Shown here: piece after piece, positions 29,834 to 39,564 of the stretch
Position numbering within the stretch: position 1 is the first letter of the stretch
Layout of the letters: every line of letters starts with the position of its first letter
Source: Lautropia mirabilis
Lineage (GTDB): Bacteria > Pseudomonadota > Gammaproteobacteria > Burkholderiales > Burkholderiaceae_B
Assembly (NCBI GenBank): GCA_945876565.1
Contig: CAMCOS010000001.1
Coordinates: 95,925-159,924, forward strand
DNA: 64,000 nt
Direction: 5' to 3'
Notes under the pieces: model-generated
The model's input: only the letters and a program-made list of their open reading frames with translations
The model's database searches: none
Told to the model about the DNA's origin: nothing
Position numbers and translations under genes: made by a program

Positions 29834-30691
29834 ATGTTACTAATTCTATTTCGACTACTGTCCCTGTTGCCGCTCGCCGCTCTGCAGGCCATCGGCCGCG
29901 CAGGGGGCAGATTGGTGTTTGCCCTGCCAGGTCGCTATCGCGAGCGCCTGATCGCCAACGCCCGTCAAGCCGGGTTCAATGAGCCCGCGTTTTTCAGAGA
30001 AGCGGCCGCGCAGACGGGCGCCATGATCATGGAACTGCCCAAAATCTGGCTTAAGCCGAAAGAGTGTCTGGCCAAAGTGTTTGGCGATGAAGAGCACATT
30101 CTGCGCGATGCACAAAACGCTGAGCGTGGCATCCTGTTCCTAACCCCGCATTTGGGCAGCTTTGAGATGTCTGCCCGTCACGGCGCAAGACAACAGCGCC
30201 TGACAGTGATGTTTCGCCCACCACGCAAAGCGTTCCTGGCGCCGCTCATGGACATCGCACGTAACGGCTCTGGTGTAGTGGCTGTGCCGGCCAATCGACA
30301 GGGCGTTAAAGAATTTGTCAGAGCGTTAAAACGTGATGAATCGGTCGGCATGCTACCCGACCAAGTGCCGCGCGAAGGCGACGGCGTATGGGCGCCGTTT
30401 TTTGGGCGCGAAGCATTCACGGTCACGCTGCCTGGCAAGCTTGCTGCAATGACCAACGCCATTGTGATTGTTGCAGCCTGTGAACGGCTGCCTAATGGCC
30501 AAGGTTGGCGCATGCATTATTTGCGTGCGCCTGACGTACTGCCTGAAGACAGTCGCGAGCAAGCAACGCTATTTAATGCGATGATGCAAACCTTGATTAG
30601 CCGATTTCCAACGCAGTACTTATGGGGATATCACCGTTACAAACGACCGAAACAAGCCCCACCGCCACCTGAACTTGCCAGCCGTGATTAA
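29834..30691 (+). CDS. Lipid A biosynthesis acyltransferase (LpxL/HtrB family)
   Basis: LTPHLGSFEMSAR, MFRPPRKAFLAPL, PDQVPREGDGVWAPFFGREAFT. Confidence 0.92.
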   Translation: MLLILFRLLSLLPLAALQAIGRAGGRLVFALPGRYRERLIANARQAGFNEPAFFREAAAQTGAMIMELPKIWLKPKECLAKVFGDEEHILRDAQNAERGILFLTPHLGSFEMSARHGARQQRLTVMFRPPRKAFLAPLMDIARNGSGVVAVPANRQGVKEFVRALKRDESVGMLPDQVPREGDGVWAPFFGREAFTVTLPGKLAAMTNAIVIVAACERLPNGQGWRMHYLRAPDVLPEDSREQATLFNAMMQTLISRFPTQYLWGYHRYKRPKQAPPPPELASRD

Positions 30692-31649
30692 ACTCAGACC
30701 GCCTGCCAAACAGCAAGCCGACTCGCGCGCCGACGACCTTTATGCGCTAAAGCACCAATCGGTTAGCGCCTGGTTGCTGGTCACCACCTTTGAGCTATTG
30801 GGACGAGCACCCATGCGGTTTCGCCTCGGGCTTGGATGGTTATTGTCCATACTCGCGCCTATCTTGATGCCCCGGCGCGTCAAAATTGCCAAACGCAACA
30901 TTGAACTGTGCTTTGCAGACAAGACCGCAGAAGAACAAAAACAACTTCTGCGAGATCACCTTCGCTCACTGGTTCAGAGTTTTATTGATCGCAGCGTCAT
31001 CTGGTTTGGTAGCCCAGAAGAGATCGAGGCCTTCGTCACTATCTCGGGCATTCAGCATGCTCACCACTTCACTGATCAGCAGCTACCCATCATGTTGCTT
31101 GCGCCTCACTTTATCGGGCTGGATGCCGCTGCCAGTCGCCTAACGCTTGCTGGACCTGAGGGTGCCACCATTTACTCAGAGCAACGCAATAAACTAATCG
31201 ATGCTTTCGTGCGGCTAGGACGTGGGCGGTTTCACAACGTGCACCTCATTAGCCGCAAAGATGGGGTGCGTGGGCTGATTCGCCTCATACGAGAGGGCAT
31301 GCCAGTCTATTACCTGCCTGACATGGACCTTGGGAAACGCGGCGCGGCGCTAGTGCCATTTTTTGGGGTGCCGGCGTACACACAACTGGCCACGGCTCAA
31401 TTGGCTCGGCAATTTAATTTGCCCGTGCTACCTGTCATCAGTACATGGGACCCCAAGACCGGCAAATACCACGTTGAGGTTTTGCCACCATTGGACACCT
31501 TCCCTGATCCAAACAAAACCCCGGAAGCAGATACCGCACACTTAAATGAGCTCATCGAGCAGTGGGTCCGCCCACGGGCGGCTCAGTACTACTGGGTGCA
31601 CCGGCGTTTCAAAAACCGCCCCGAAGGCGAACCCTCCCCCTATGAATGA
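30675..31649 (+). CDS. Lipid A biosynthesis acyltransferase (LpxL/LpxM family)
   Basis: RRVKIAKRNIELCF, LAPHFIGLDAAASRL, LPDMDLGKRGAALVPFFGVPAYT. Confidence 0.92.
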   Translation: MPAVIKLRPPAKQQADSRADDLYALKHQSVSAWLLVTTFELLGRAPMRFRLGLGWLLSILAPILMPRRVKIAKRNIELCFADKTAEEQKQLLRDHLRSLVQSFIDRSVIWFGSPEEIEAFVTISGIQHAHHFTDQQLPIMLLAPHFIGLDAAASRLTLAGPEGATIYSEQRNKLIDAFVRLGRGRFHNVHLISRKDGVRGLIRLIREGMPVYYLPDMDLGKRGAALVPFFGVPAYTQLATAQLARQFNLPVLPVISTWDPKTGKYHVEVLPPLDTFPDPNKTPEADTAHLNELIEQWVRPRAAQYYWVHRRFKNRPEGEPSPYE

Positions 31650-31675
31650 CGGCCAAACACGGCGATAATCCAGCT

Positions 31676-32560
31676 ATGGAATGGTCTTTCACTAAAATGC
31701 ATGGCGCGGGCAACGACTTTGTCGTGCTAGATGGTTTGACTCAAATCATTGAGATGACCCCCGCGCGCGCACGCGCCATCGCACATCGCCACTTTGGCGT
31801 TGGTTGCGACCAGATTCTGCTTGTCGATGCGCCTAGCGACCCAAACGCGGACTTTCGTTACCGAATTTTTAACTCTGACGGTTCAGAAGTTGAGCACTGC
31901 GGCAACGGCGCTCGTTGCTTTGTGCGCTTTGTGCACGAACGCAAGCTGTCAGCTCGCAATCCCATTCGTGCCGAAATTGCCACAGGATTAATCACACTCA
32001 GCGAGTTAGACAACGGGCAAGTTCGGGTTGAAATGGGTCAAACTCGATTTGAACCCGCCGACTTGTCGTTTGACCACACCGGTCTGCCCACACGCGTGGT
32101 CGGCCAGGACACGCAATACGGTTTATCTGTTGATGGCCAAGAAAACCCGGTTTGGCTATCCCTGGTCGCCATCTCAAACCCGCATGCCGTGCAGCTCGTT
32201 GATGATGTCTCGAACGCGCCGGTCACCACTGTTGGGCCTGTGATTGAACGCCATGCGAGATTCGCCAAGCGGGTGAATGCCGGGTTTATGCAAGTCCTCG
32301 ATGCGCATCACATCAAACTGCGAGTCTACGAGCGTGGTGCCGCAGAAACACTGGCCTGTGGCACGGGCGCGTGCGCGGCCGTGGCCAGCGGCATTCGCCA
32401 AGGACTACTACAAAGTCCTGTTCAGGTACAAACGCGGGGCGGTGAGCTCACCATCGAATGGGATGGCATGACCCTGCAGATGACTGGTCCTGTCACCACC
32501 GTCTTTGAAGGTCGAATTGATATCGACGCCCTGGTTCAAGCCATTCCAACTTTTGAGTGA
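31676..32560 (+). CDS. dapF: Diaminopimelate epimerase
   Basis: FTKMHGAGNDFVVLDG, FNSDGSEVEHCGNGARCFVRF, YERGAAETLACGTGACAA. Confidence 0.97.
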   Translation: MEWSFTKMHGAGNDFVVLDGLTQIIEMTPARARAIAHRHFGVGCDQILLVDAPSDPNADFRYRIFNSDGSEVEHCGNGARCFVRFVHERKLSARNPIRAEIATGLITLSELDNGQVRVEMGQTRFEPADLSFDHTGLPTRVVGQDTQYGLSVDGQENPVWLSLVAISNPHAVQLVDDVSNAPVTTVGPVIERHARFAKRVNAGFMQVLDAHHIKLRVYERGAAETLACGTGACAAVASGIRQGLLQSPVQVQTRGGELTIEWDGMTLQMTGPVTTVFEGRIDIDALVQAIPTFE

Positions 32561-32564
32561 ACTG

Positions 32565-33248
32565 ATGACAGAGAATCTAAGTGCATTAACAGTCGCCCGC
32601 TTCTTACAGGAAAACCCGACGTTTTTTTCCGAGCACACTGAACTGTTTGCAACCCTGACCGTACCGCATCCAAACCAATCGCGCGCCATCTCTTTGGGTG
32701 AACGTCAAATCTTGACATTGCGCGATCGTCAGAAAGAGCTCGAACTGCGTCTTGCGTCGTTGAGTTACCAAGCCACTTTGAATGAGGACCTTGCGCACAA
32801 AATCACGCGCTGGTGTGAGGTCATGCTGTCGGCTGATGCAGCCGCCTGCGTTCCTAGCCACATCATCGCTGGCCTAGCGCAAACGTTCGACATACCAGAC
32901 GTTAGCCTGCGTCTATGGTCAGTCGATATTGATGCACACGGCGTTGGCGAACCCGTTGATGAAGATGCGCGCCATTTCGCTCAGAGCCTGGCAGCGCCCT
33001 ATTGTGGTCCAAACAAAGACTTTTCCGTAGCAGCCTGGCTTAAACAGAGCCCCGCCTCCATGGCCATGGTGGCAATTAAGCACGGCTCAAGCGCCGACGC
33101 CACCACGGTTGGGCTTTTATTGCTAGGGTCTGACGATCCTGATCGGTTTACCAGTGACATGGGGACGGCTTTCCTGAAAACCATCGGGCGGCTCGCCTCC
33201 GCCGCGGTTGGTCGCCTACCGCTGAAGTCAGGTAGTTCAACAGCATGA
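32565..33248 (+). CDS. DUF484 family protein
   Basis: VARFLQENPTFFSEHTELFATLTVPHPNQSRAISLGERQILTLRDRQKELELRL. Confidence 0.92.
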   Translation: MTENLSALTVARFLQENPTFFSEHTELFATLTVPHPNQSRAISLGERQILTLRDRQKELELRLASLSYQATLNEDLAHKITRWCEVMLSADAAACVPSHIIAGLAQTFDIPDVSLRLWSVDIDAHGVGEPVDEDARHFAQSLAAPYCGPNKDFSVAAWLKQSPASMAMVAIKHGSSADATTVGLLLLGSDDPDRFTSDMGTAFLKTIGRLASAAVGRLPLKSGSSTA

Positions 33249-34216
33249 ACGCACCGGTTGCCCTACCGGAACCGATGCGTCAGTGGCTAGAGCACCTTGC
33301 CACCCAACGCCGCTATGCCAACAACACGGTATCAGCCTACGAACGTGATCTGCAGCAACTCGTTGAGCTAGCCAACGGCATTGCACCTGAGAACATTGCT
33401 GATCGACACATTCGTCAATTTCTTGGCAAGCTACACGCGCAGGGACATCAGCCAAGAAGCCTGGCGCGCATGCTCTCAGCATGGCGTGGCTTTTACGCCT
33501 GGTGGGCACCCAAAACAGGGCTTCTGCTAAACCCCACACAGGACGTCAAGCCCCCCAAAGCAAGCCGCAGCCTACCCAAGGCCCTCTCAGTTGATCAGAC
33601 CCAGGCTTTGCTGGACTGCAGTGCGTTAGCGGCATCTCGTGAGCCGCTAACGTTGCGTGATCGAGCGATGTTTGAACTGTTTTACTCAAGCGGTCTGCGG
33701 TTAAGCGAGCTTGTAAGCCTTGACGTGACTTACTGCAAAGCATGGGGCTATGAGTCTACTAGCTGGTTAGACGCAGCGCAGGGGGAAGTTCACGTACTTG
33801 GCAAAGGCAGCAAACGACGCACGGTTCCGGTGGGCGCGCAAGCATTGCAGGCGCTTGAGCAGTGGCAACAGGTGCGTGAGCAGTTCATCAAATCGAATAA
33901 CAACATTACCGACCGATTCGCCTTGTTTGTCGGTGAGCGTGGCAAGCGCATTCATCGGCGGGTGATCCAGCAACGGTTGGCCGACCTGGCCTTGGCCGCT
34001 GGCATGCCAACGCGCGTTCACCCACACGTCTTGCGCCACAGCTTTGCCAGCCACGTTTTGCAATCCGCGCAGGACCTCAGGGCTGTCCAGGAAATGCTTG
34101 GCCACGCCAGCATCTCGACCACTCAGGTCTATACCAAGCTTGATTTTCAGCACCTGGCCTCGGTGTACGACGCAGCGCATCCGAGAGCCAACCGGAAATC
34201 TCCCAGCAAATCCTGA
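33245..34216 (+). CDS. xerC: Tyrosine recombinase XerC
   Basis: HVLRHSFASHVLQSAQDLRAVQEMLGHASISTTQVYTKLDFQHL; follows dapF-DUF484. Confidence 0.93.
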   Translation: MNAPVALPEPMRQWLEHLATQRRYANNTVSAYERDLQQLVELANGIAPENIADRHIRQFLGKLHAQGHQPRSLARMLSAWRGFYAWWAPKTGLLLNPTQDVKPPKASRSLPKALSVDQTQALLDCSALAASREPLTLRDRAMFELFYSSGLRLSELVSLDVTYCKAWGYESTSWLDAAQGEVHVLGKGSKRRTVPVGAQALQALEQWQQVREQFIKSNNNITDRFALFVGERGKRIHRRVIQQRLADLALAAGMPTRVHPHVLRHSFASHVLQSAQDLRAVQEMLGHASISTTQVYTKLDFQHLASVYDAAHPRANRKSPSKS

Positions 34217-34297
34217 ATGCATCGCAACAACGCAATCGTTGGAAACTTGTGCCATGCCATACTGTCTGACAGAAAAATAGCTCACGGGCTTGATCAG

Positions 34298-34993
34298 ATG
34301 AAACACACGAACCATGCAACCAGGCACTTGCAGCAATTAGTGCTCGGATTGGCGGTCTTGATGCTCTTATGGCTGCCACCAATTGTTCATGCCCACCCAC
34401 ACATGTGGGTGCAGGGCGAAGTAGAGCTGACGTTTGACGCACAAGGCCAAGTCACGGGTGTCACGCAAAGCTGGGTATTTGACGAGATGTTTTCAAGCTA
34501 TGCCAAGCAAGGTTTGCCTGAGGGCGCTGACAAGCGACCGCCACAGGCAGAGCTCGACAAGATCGGGCACTCTTGGATTCAAGCACTCGCTGACCCCATG
34601 TCGCACTATTTCACCACCGTCACCCATGGCAACAGCGAGGTGCCCGTCAGGCCGGCGCAGCGCGTGCGAGTTGACTGGAATAACGCCACTGAACAAATGT
34701 CACTGACGTTTGAATTGCCTTTTCTGACACCCTTGATGGTTGGCCAACGGCCATTAACCGTCTCGGTAGCGGACCCAACTTTCTACGTGGCATACAGCTT
34801 TGAGGGCGATAATGCCATCAAGCTTATCGCTGCACCCGAAATCTGCCAAGCAAAGTACGAGATGCCAAAAAGACTGGACAATCAGACAGCCCAGCGACTC
34901 GCTGCCTTGGGCCCCAACGTCACCGAGCTGCCTCCGGACTTATTGGCTGTGACGCAGACACTGCAACACAGAGTGGTCTTAGCATGTCAATGA
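34298..34993 (+). CDS. DUF1007 family periplasmic protein
   Basis: Signal peptide, then HAHPHMWVQGEVELTFDAQGQVTGVTQSWVFDEMFSSY. Confidence 0.9.
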   Translation: MKHTNHATRHLQQLVLGLAVLMLLWLPPIVHAHPHMWVQGEVELTFDAQGQVTGVTQSWVFDEMFSSYAKQGLPEGADKRPPQAELDKIGHSWIQALADPMSHYFTTVTHGNSEVPVRPAQRVRVDWNNATEQMSLTFELPFLTPLMVGQRPLTVSVADPTFYVAYSFEGDNAIKLIAAPEICQAKYEMPKRLDNQTAQRLAALGPNVTELPPDLLAVTQTLQHRVVLACQ

Positions 34994-36048
34994 AGATATC
35001 CGCAATACTTTGTAACAAGTCGTTGGTTTTCTGGTTGTTGGCATGCCTGCTATTGACCGTCAGTGCCGCAGCCCTGGCTCAGTCACCCCATCCGTTTGCG
35101 GTGCCCGAGCAACGTCTGCCCACACCAAACAGTGGCTGGTTTGCCCAATGGACGGGCCAAATCGCCATCTGGCAATCCGATTTCTACCGTGGACTCACCG
35201 GTGCGGTGCGTGCCTGGAAAGCCGACGGATGGCAAGCCTGGGGGTTGCTCGGCTTGTCATTTGCTTATGGCGTGTTTCATGCGCTTGGACCCGGGCATGG
35301 CAAGGCAATCTTGTCGGCCTACGTACTTGCCAATCGTGAAACGATCCGCAATGGCGCCATCCTGGCGTTTGTGTCAGCGCTGATTCAAGCGTTGGTTGCC
35401 ATCGCCATGGTGGGCATTGCTGCGGGCATCTTGAACGTCACGGGGGCTGTACTCAATGAAGTGACCATGTGGCTTGAACTTGGCGCCTATGCTTTGCTCA
35501 GCGGACTCGGTATTTGGCTGGTCTACAAACACATTGGCGTGCCGGTGATGTCGTGGGCATCTCGGTTGTGCAAGCGCCATCATCATGACGAGTTGCACAG
35601 TCACTCGCATGAACATCATCACGATCATGATCACCAGCACATCCATGCCCATGACAACAGTTGTGGGTGCGGTCATGTTCACATGCCCGACCCATCGCAG
35701 ATATCAGGCAAGCTGAATTGGCGCAAGGCATGGGGCGCGATTATGGCGATTGGGCTCAGACCCTGCTCGGGTGCCATTCTGGTACTCGTGTTTGCGCTGT
35801 CACAACAGTTCTTTGTGGCGGGGATTGCTGCCGCTTTGGCCATGGGACTAGGCACTGGACTAACGGTAGCAACGCTTGCCATGATGTCGCTGGCGGCTGG
35901 CAGAATGGCCGAGGCTGCCGGTGGCAGCCAAGGCCATCAATGGGGTCAGGCCATTGGCGCCACACTGCAAGGCGCCGCCTCAATCGCGGTATTGCTATTT
36001 GGCATTCTGCTCTTTAGCGCTGCTTGGCAATACGGCGCTTTGAACTAG
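34984..36048 (+). CDS. NicO/RcnA-like metal transporter with His-rich loop
   Basis: FAYGVFHALGPGHGKAILSAYVLA, cytoplasmic loop HHHDELHSHSHEHHHDHDHQHIHAHDN, GLRPCSGAILVLVFAL. Confidence 0.9.
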   Translation: MSMKISAILCNKSLVFWLLACLLLTVSAAALAQSPHPFAVPEQRLPTPNSGWFAQWTGQIAIWQSDFYRGLTGAVRAWKADGWQAWGLLGLSFAYGVFHALGPGHGKAILSAYVLANRETIRNGAILAFVSALIQALVAIAMVGIAAGILNVTGAVLNEVTMWLELGAYALLSGLGIWLVYKHIGVPVMSWASRLCKRHHHDELHSHSHEHHHDHDHQHIHAHDNSCGCGHVHMPDPSQISGKLNWRKAWGAIMAIGLRPCSGAILVLVFALSQQFFVAGIAAALAMGLGTGLTVATLAMMSLAAGRMAEAAGGSQGHQWGQAIGATLQGAASIAVLLFGILLFSAAWQYGALN

Positions 36049-36099
36049 CGCTTCGAACTAGCGCTTTGCCCTAGCACTTTGCACTATCTCTTTGCACTA
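36035..36099. repeat. Degenerate 13-bp tandem repeat x5 (GCGCTTTGNACTA)
   Basis: Units: gcgctttgaacta, gcgcttcgaacta, gcgctttgcccta, gcactttgcacta, tctctttgcacta. Confidence 0.9.
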
Positions 36100-36135
36100 A
36101 AGCTTGAACCACTCGCGCCATGGTTGCTGTGGCGG

Positions 36136-37155
36136 CTATCGCTGCAGCGTCATCCAAATCAAGTCTGCGTTGTAGGCAAACATTTTCAGATAGGTGTCAG
36201 TAGCCGTACCCGGTGCGGAGAGCGCGTCTGAGTAAAGCTCGCCACCAATTTTCACGCCAGTTTCCTCGGAGACTCGCTGCAAGAGCCTTGGGTCACTCAT
36301 GTTCTCAACAAATAGGGCGCGCACCTTGTCATGCTTGATTTCACGAATCACGCGGGCCACGTCAGCAGCCGAGGGTTCGCGCTCGGTAGTCCACCCTTGC
36401 AAGGAAAAGAAGTCCACGCCATAGGCCTGACCAAAGTAGGCAAATGCGCCGTGCGAGGCAATGACGCGGCGGTCCTTGCGCGGGATTTGCGCAAGGCGGG
36501 TTTTTGTCTTTTGATTGAGTGCATCGATTTCACCGATGTACTGCTGGGCGCGTAGATTAATGTCCGTGGCTACTGCTGGCCTGACCTGAATCAGCGCATC
36601 TCGAATATTCTTAACGTAGATTTTGGCGTTGCCCAAATCCTGCCAAGCATGGGGATCAACGTCACCGTGATCATGGTGCTGATGGTCATGCTTATGCTTA
36701 TGCTTATGCTTATGCTTGTCGTGGTCGTGTTTAGCATGGCTGTGCTTTTCATCCTCATGCTTGCCATGGTCATGCTTGTGCCCGGCTTGCTCAATCTTGA
36801 TGGGCTTGATGCCATTGGTGGCCACCACCAGCTTGCCCTTAAAACCGGACGATTTCACTAAACGGTCGATCCATCCTTCAAAGCCTAGGCCATTAATCAC
36901 CACGATGTCAGCTTGCGCCAGCGCCTTTGCGTCAGCTGGGCTTGGATCAAACACGTGGGCATCTTCATCTGGCCCCACTAGGGAGGTCACCATGACGTTG
37001 TCTGCTCCGACCTGATGCACCATGTCAGCCAAAATCGAGAAACTAGCCACCACGTTAATCGGCTTTGTGTCAGCTGCGGTGGCAACGGTTGGCAGCATGA
37101 CCAGTGAGGTTGAGGCAACCAGGCAGGCTGCCAGTTTGGCAAATGGATTTCTCAT
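36136..37155 (-). CDS. znuA: Zinc ABC transporter substrate-binding protein
   Basis: INVVASFSILADMVHQVGADNVMVTSLVGPDEDAHVFDPSP, His-rich loop, DVDPHAWQDLGNAKIYVKNI. Confidence 0.92.
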   Translation of the reverse strand: MRNPFAKLAACLVASTSLVMLPTVATAADTKPINVVASFSILADMVHQVGADNVMVTSLVGPDEDAHVFDPSPADAKALAQADIVVINGLGFEGWIDRLVKSSGFKGKLVVATNGIKPIKIEQAGHKHDHGKHEDEKHSHAKHDHDKHKHKHKHKHDHQHHDHGDVDPHAWQDLGNAKIYVKNIRDALIQVRPAVATDINLRAQQYIGEIDALNQKTKTRLAQIPRKDRRVIASHGAFAYFGQAYGVDFFSLQGWTTEREPSAADVARVIREIKHDKVRALFVENMSDPRLLQRVSEETGVKIGGELYSDALSAPGTATDTYLKMFAYNADLIWMTLQR

Positions 37156-37164
37156 AAAACTCTC

Positions 37165-38031
37165 CTATGACTCCCGGTGACGGACCACCGGTATAAATCG
37201 CAACAACAAGCCGTCGTTGGTGCCCAACAAAAGCGAGATTAGGTAAATCGCACCAGCTGTCAGAACAATGGCTGGCCCTGAGGGCAGGCTAAAGTGATAC
37301 GACAACAACAAGCCAATCAGGCCGCTGGTCATGGCGAATACGCTAGCCAGCGCGCAGGCCTTAGGGATGTCGCGCGACCACGATCGCGCCGCAATCGCTG
37401 GCAACATGAGCAAACCCACGGCCATCAACGTGCCCATTGTCTGAAAACACGCCACAAATGTCAGTACCACTGTCAGCATGAATAGCTGGTTGGCCCACTT
37501 GCCAGATTGACCAAACTGCAACAAGAACAGGGGATCAAAACTGCTAGCCAGCAATACCCGCCAGACAAAGGCCAGCAATACAAGCGCCACACTGGTGGCG
37601 GCCGCAATCAATACGAGTGCACTGGCATCGACTGCGAGAATGCTGCCAAATAACAGGTGCATCAAGTCAACGCTGCTGCCCTTAATCGAAATCAGTGTCA
37701 CGCCAATGGCCAAGGCGATCAGATGAAAGGCCGCCAGACTCGCATCTTCCTTTTGTGATGTATTGCTAGACACAAAACTAGCAAGCAACGCGACCAGCAG
37801 AGCGCTCACAAAGGCGCCCAAGCCCAGCACAGGCAAGGACATACCCGCCAGGAAGTAACCCACCGCCGCGCCCGGCAGCACCGCGTGTGCAATCGCATCA
37901 CCAGCCATACTCATGCGTCGCATGACCAGCAAAACCCCTACTGGCCCACTAATCAAGCCCAAGGCCAACGAGGCGACCAAGGCGCGTCGCATGAAGGCAA
38001 ACTCAGCGAATGGCGACCATAAAGCGTCCAT
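37165..38031 (-). CDS. znuB: Zinc ABC transporter permease
   Basis: ABC-3 permease: SMAGDAIAHAVLPGAAVGYFLAG, TMGTLMAVGLLMLPAIAARSWS. Confidence 0.92.
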   Translation of the reverse strand: MDALWSPFAEFAFMRRALVASLALGLISGPVGVLLVMRRMSMAGDAIAHAVLPGAAVGYFLAGMSLPVLGLGAFVSALLVALLASFVSSNTSQKEDASLAAFHLIALAIGVTLISIKGSSVDLMHLLFGSILAVDASALVLIAAATSVALVLLAFVWRVLLASSFDPLFLLQFGQSGKWANQLFMLTVVLTFVACFQTMGTLMAVGLLMLPAIAARSWSRDIPKACALASVFAMTSGLIGLLLSYHFSLPSGPAIVLTAGAIYLISLLLGTNDGLLLRFIPVVRHRES

Positions 38032-38807
38032 TAATGCGCCTCGTGGTTGTGAACATGTTCTTGGCCTGGCACCTCACACCATGAGGCGGTGTCGTGCCAA
38101 GCCAGAGAGCGCTGATTTGCCTGCGCTAGATGATCTGGCGAAAGCACTTGAGCCGTCGGCCCCCAACTCACCAACTCGCGCGCAATCAACAAAGTCTGAG
38201 GGAAGTGATTGATCACCATTTCCATGTCATGCAGCACGGCGATTACCGTGCGGCCTTGCTCGTGCCACTGCTTGACCACACCAAGCAAGTCTCGTGTCGT
38301 TGTTGCGTCAAGTGCACTGAAGGGCTCATCGAGCAAAATCACGGGGGCATTCTGCACGATCAGCCTGGCAAACAAAACCCGTTGCAACTGACCGACCGAA
38401 AGCTGGTCAATCAAACGATCCTCAAAACCCGTCAAACCCACTTGACCCAGTGCTGCCGTAATCGCCTGACGTTCGCTTTGATCGACTGTCCCCAGTGCAC
38501 CCACCCGTGGCCATGCACCCATGGCCACGACTTCCAGTACCCGCAGCGGAAAATCCGAGTTAATTCCGGACAGTTGTGCCAGAAATGCAATTGCCCCGGG
38601 TTTGCACAGATCCGATCGGCGCTCGATACTGCCTTGGGCTAACCGTCGCAAGCCAATGATGGCTGCCAACAGTGTTGACTTACCGGCGCCATTGGGTCCA
38701 ACAATGGCGGTTAGGGATCCATCTTCGAAGCTACCGCTGACATGGTGCACAGCCGGATGGCCCTGGTAGGCAACCGTGACATCCGCAAGACGCAGCGCGG
38801 CATCCAT
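38031..38807 (-). CDS. znuC: Zinc ABC transporter ATP-binding protein
   Basis: AIVGPNGAGKSTLLAAIIGL, QLSVGQLQRVLFARLIVQNAPVILLDEPFSALD. Confidence 0.93.
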   Translation of the reverse strand: MDAALRLADVTVAYQGHPAVHHVSGSFEDGSLTAIVGPNGAGKSTLLAAIIGLRRLAQGSIERRSDLCKPGAIAFLAQLSGINSDFPLRVLEVVAMGAWPRVGALGTVDQSERQAITAALGQVGLTGFEDRLIDQLSVGQLQRVLFARLIVQNAPVILLDEPFSALDATTTRDLLGVVKQWHEQGRTVIAVLHDMEMVINHFPQTLLIARELVSWGPTAQVLSPDHLAQANQRSLAWHDTASWCEVPGQEHVHNHEAH

Positions 38808-38811
38808 GGCG

Positions 38812-38934
38812 CTAGCCCTCAAAGCCAGTGACAAGCCAGACCGCGAGCCACAGCGGCAACAACAGCAGGCAGACCAGTGCTAGACGGCGTCCAATACCCC
38901 AAAGCAGCGGGTGGAGATGTCGGTTTGATGTCAT
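38812..38934 (-). CDS. Small membrane protein (40 aa), first gene of the putative znu operon
   Basis: ORF translates to MTSNRHLHPLLWGIGRRLALVCLLLLPLWLAVWLVTGFEG; one strong TM helix; stop 4 nt before the znuC ATG; too short for the ORF track. Confidence 0.55.
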   Translation of the reverse strand: MTSNRHLHPLLWGIGRRLALVCLLLLPLWLAVWLVTGFEG

Positions 38935-38975
38935 GAGAGCTCGACGCAAGCAACAGTGAAGCGAAAAAATAATTA

Positions 38976-38997
38976 TAATGATAATTCATTATCATTA
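38976..38997. promoter_or_regulatory. Fur/Zur-type operator palindrome
   Basis: TAATGATAAT-TC-ATTATCATTA: perfect 10-bp arms, resembles the Fur box; lies between the znu operon and the fur-family gene. Confidence 0.8.
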
Positions 38998-39058
38998 ATA
39001 GCCATCTTAATTCTTTAGCTCGTCGATTTTGATGGCGTACCCGCGTTACAGTTGAGTC

Positions 39059-39433
39059 ATGGAAAGAAGCACGAAACAACGCTCGGCGATTCGTGAGGCG
39101 CTTCAGATGGCTGATCGGCCACTTCTAGCGACTGAAGTTCTAGCACTGGCACAACGCATCGTGCCATCGCTTGGTATCGCAACGGTCTATCGCACCCTCA
39201 AAACACTGGTCGATCAAGAGTCTTTGCAAGTCGTTGAGTTGCCAGGTGAAAACCCCAGATTCGAGTTTGCCCACGGCCACCACCATCATTTCAGCTGCAA
39301 TAACTGTGGGCGGGTGTTCGATATTCATGATTGCCCAGGGGACTTCACCAAGCTAGTGCCACCCGGATTCGAGGTGAGCGGCCATGAACTGACCCTCTAC
39401 GGGCGTTGCGCCGAATGTGAAGTCCAGACTTGA
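39059..39433 (+). CDS. Fur family transcriptional regulator (probable Zur)
   Basis: RSAIREALQMADRPLLATEVLALAQ...GIATVYRTLKTLVDQESLQ...FEFAHGHHHHFSCNNCGRVFDI. Confidence 0.9.
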   Translation: MERSTKQRSAIREALQMADRPLLATEVLALAQRIVPSLGIATVYRTLKTLVDQESLQVVELPGENPRFEFAHGHHHHFSCNNCGRVFDIHDCPGDFTKLVPPGFEVSGHELTLYGRCAECEVQT

Positions 39434-39564
39434 AATTTCCCTGACTTGCCCCCATTTTGCGCTAGATTTCGGCACGGCACGCACAAATAGGTTAAAAACG
39501 CCTGTTCTAGGTTGTAGTGCCAAAGCCACCAACCCACCCAGTGATTAGTACAACCAGACTCGCC

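Noticed and set aside
36649-36861. Met/Leu/Val-rich + strand ORF and apparent repeats
   Set aside because: Antisense of the His/Lys/Asp codon tract in ZnuA; the repeat is explained by the His-rich loop.
38130-38642. 170-aa + strand ORF antisense to znuC
   Set aside because: Overlaps the conserved ABC ATPase entirely; no independent evidence.
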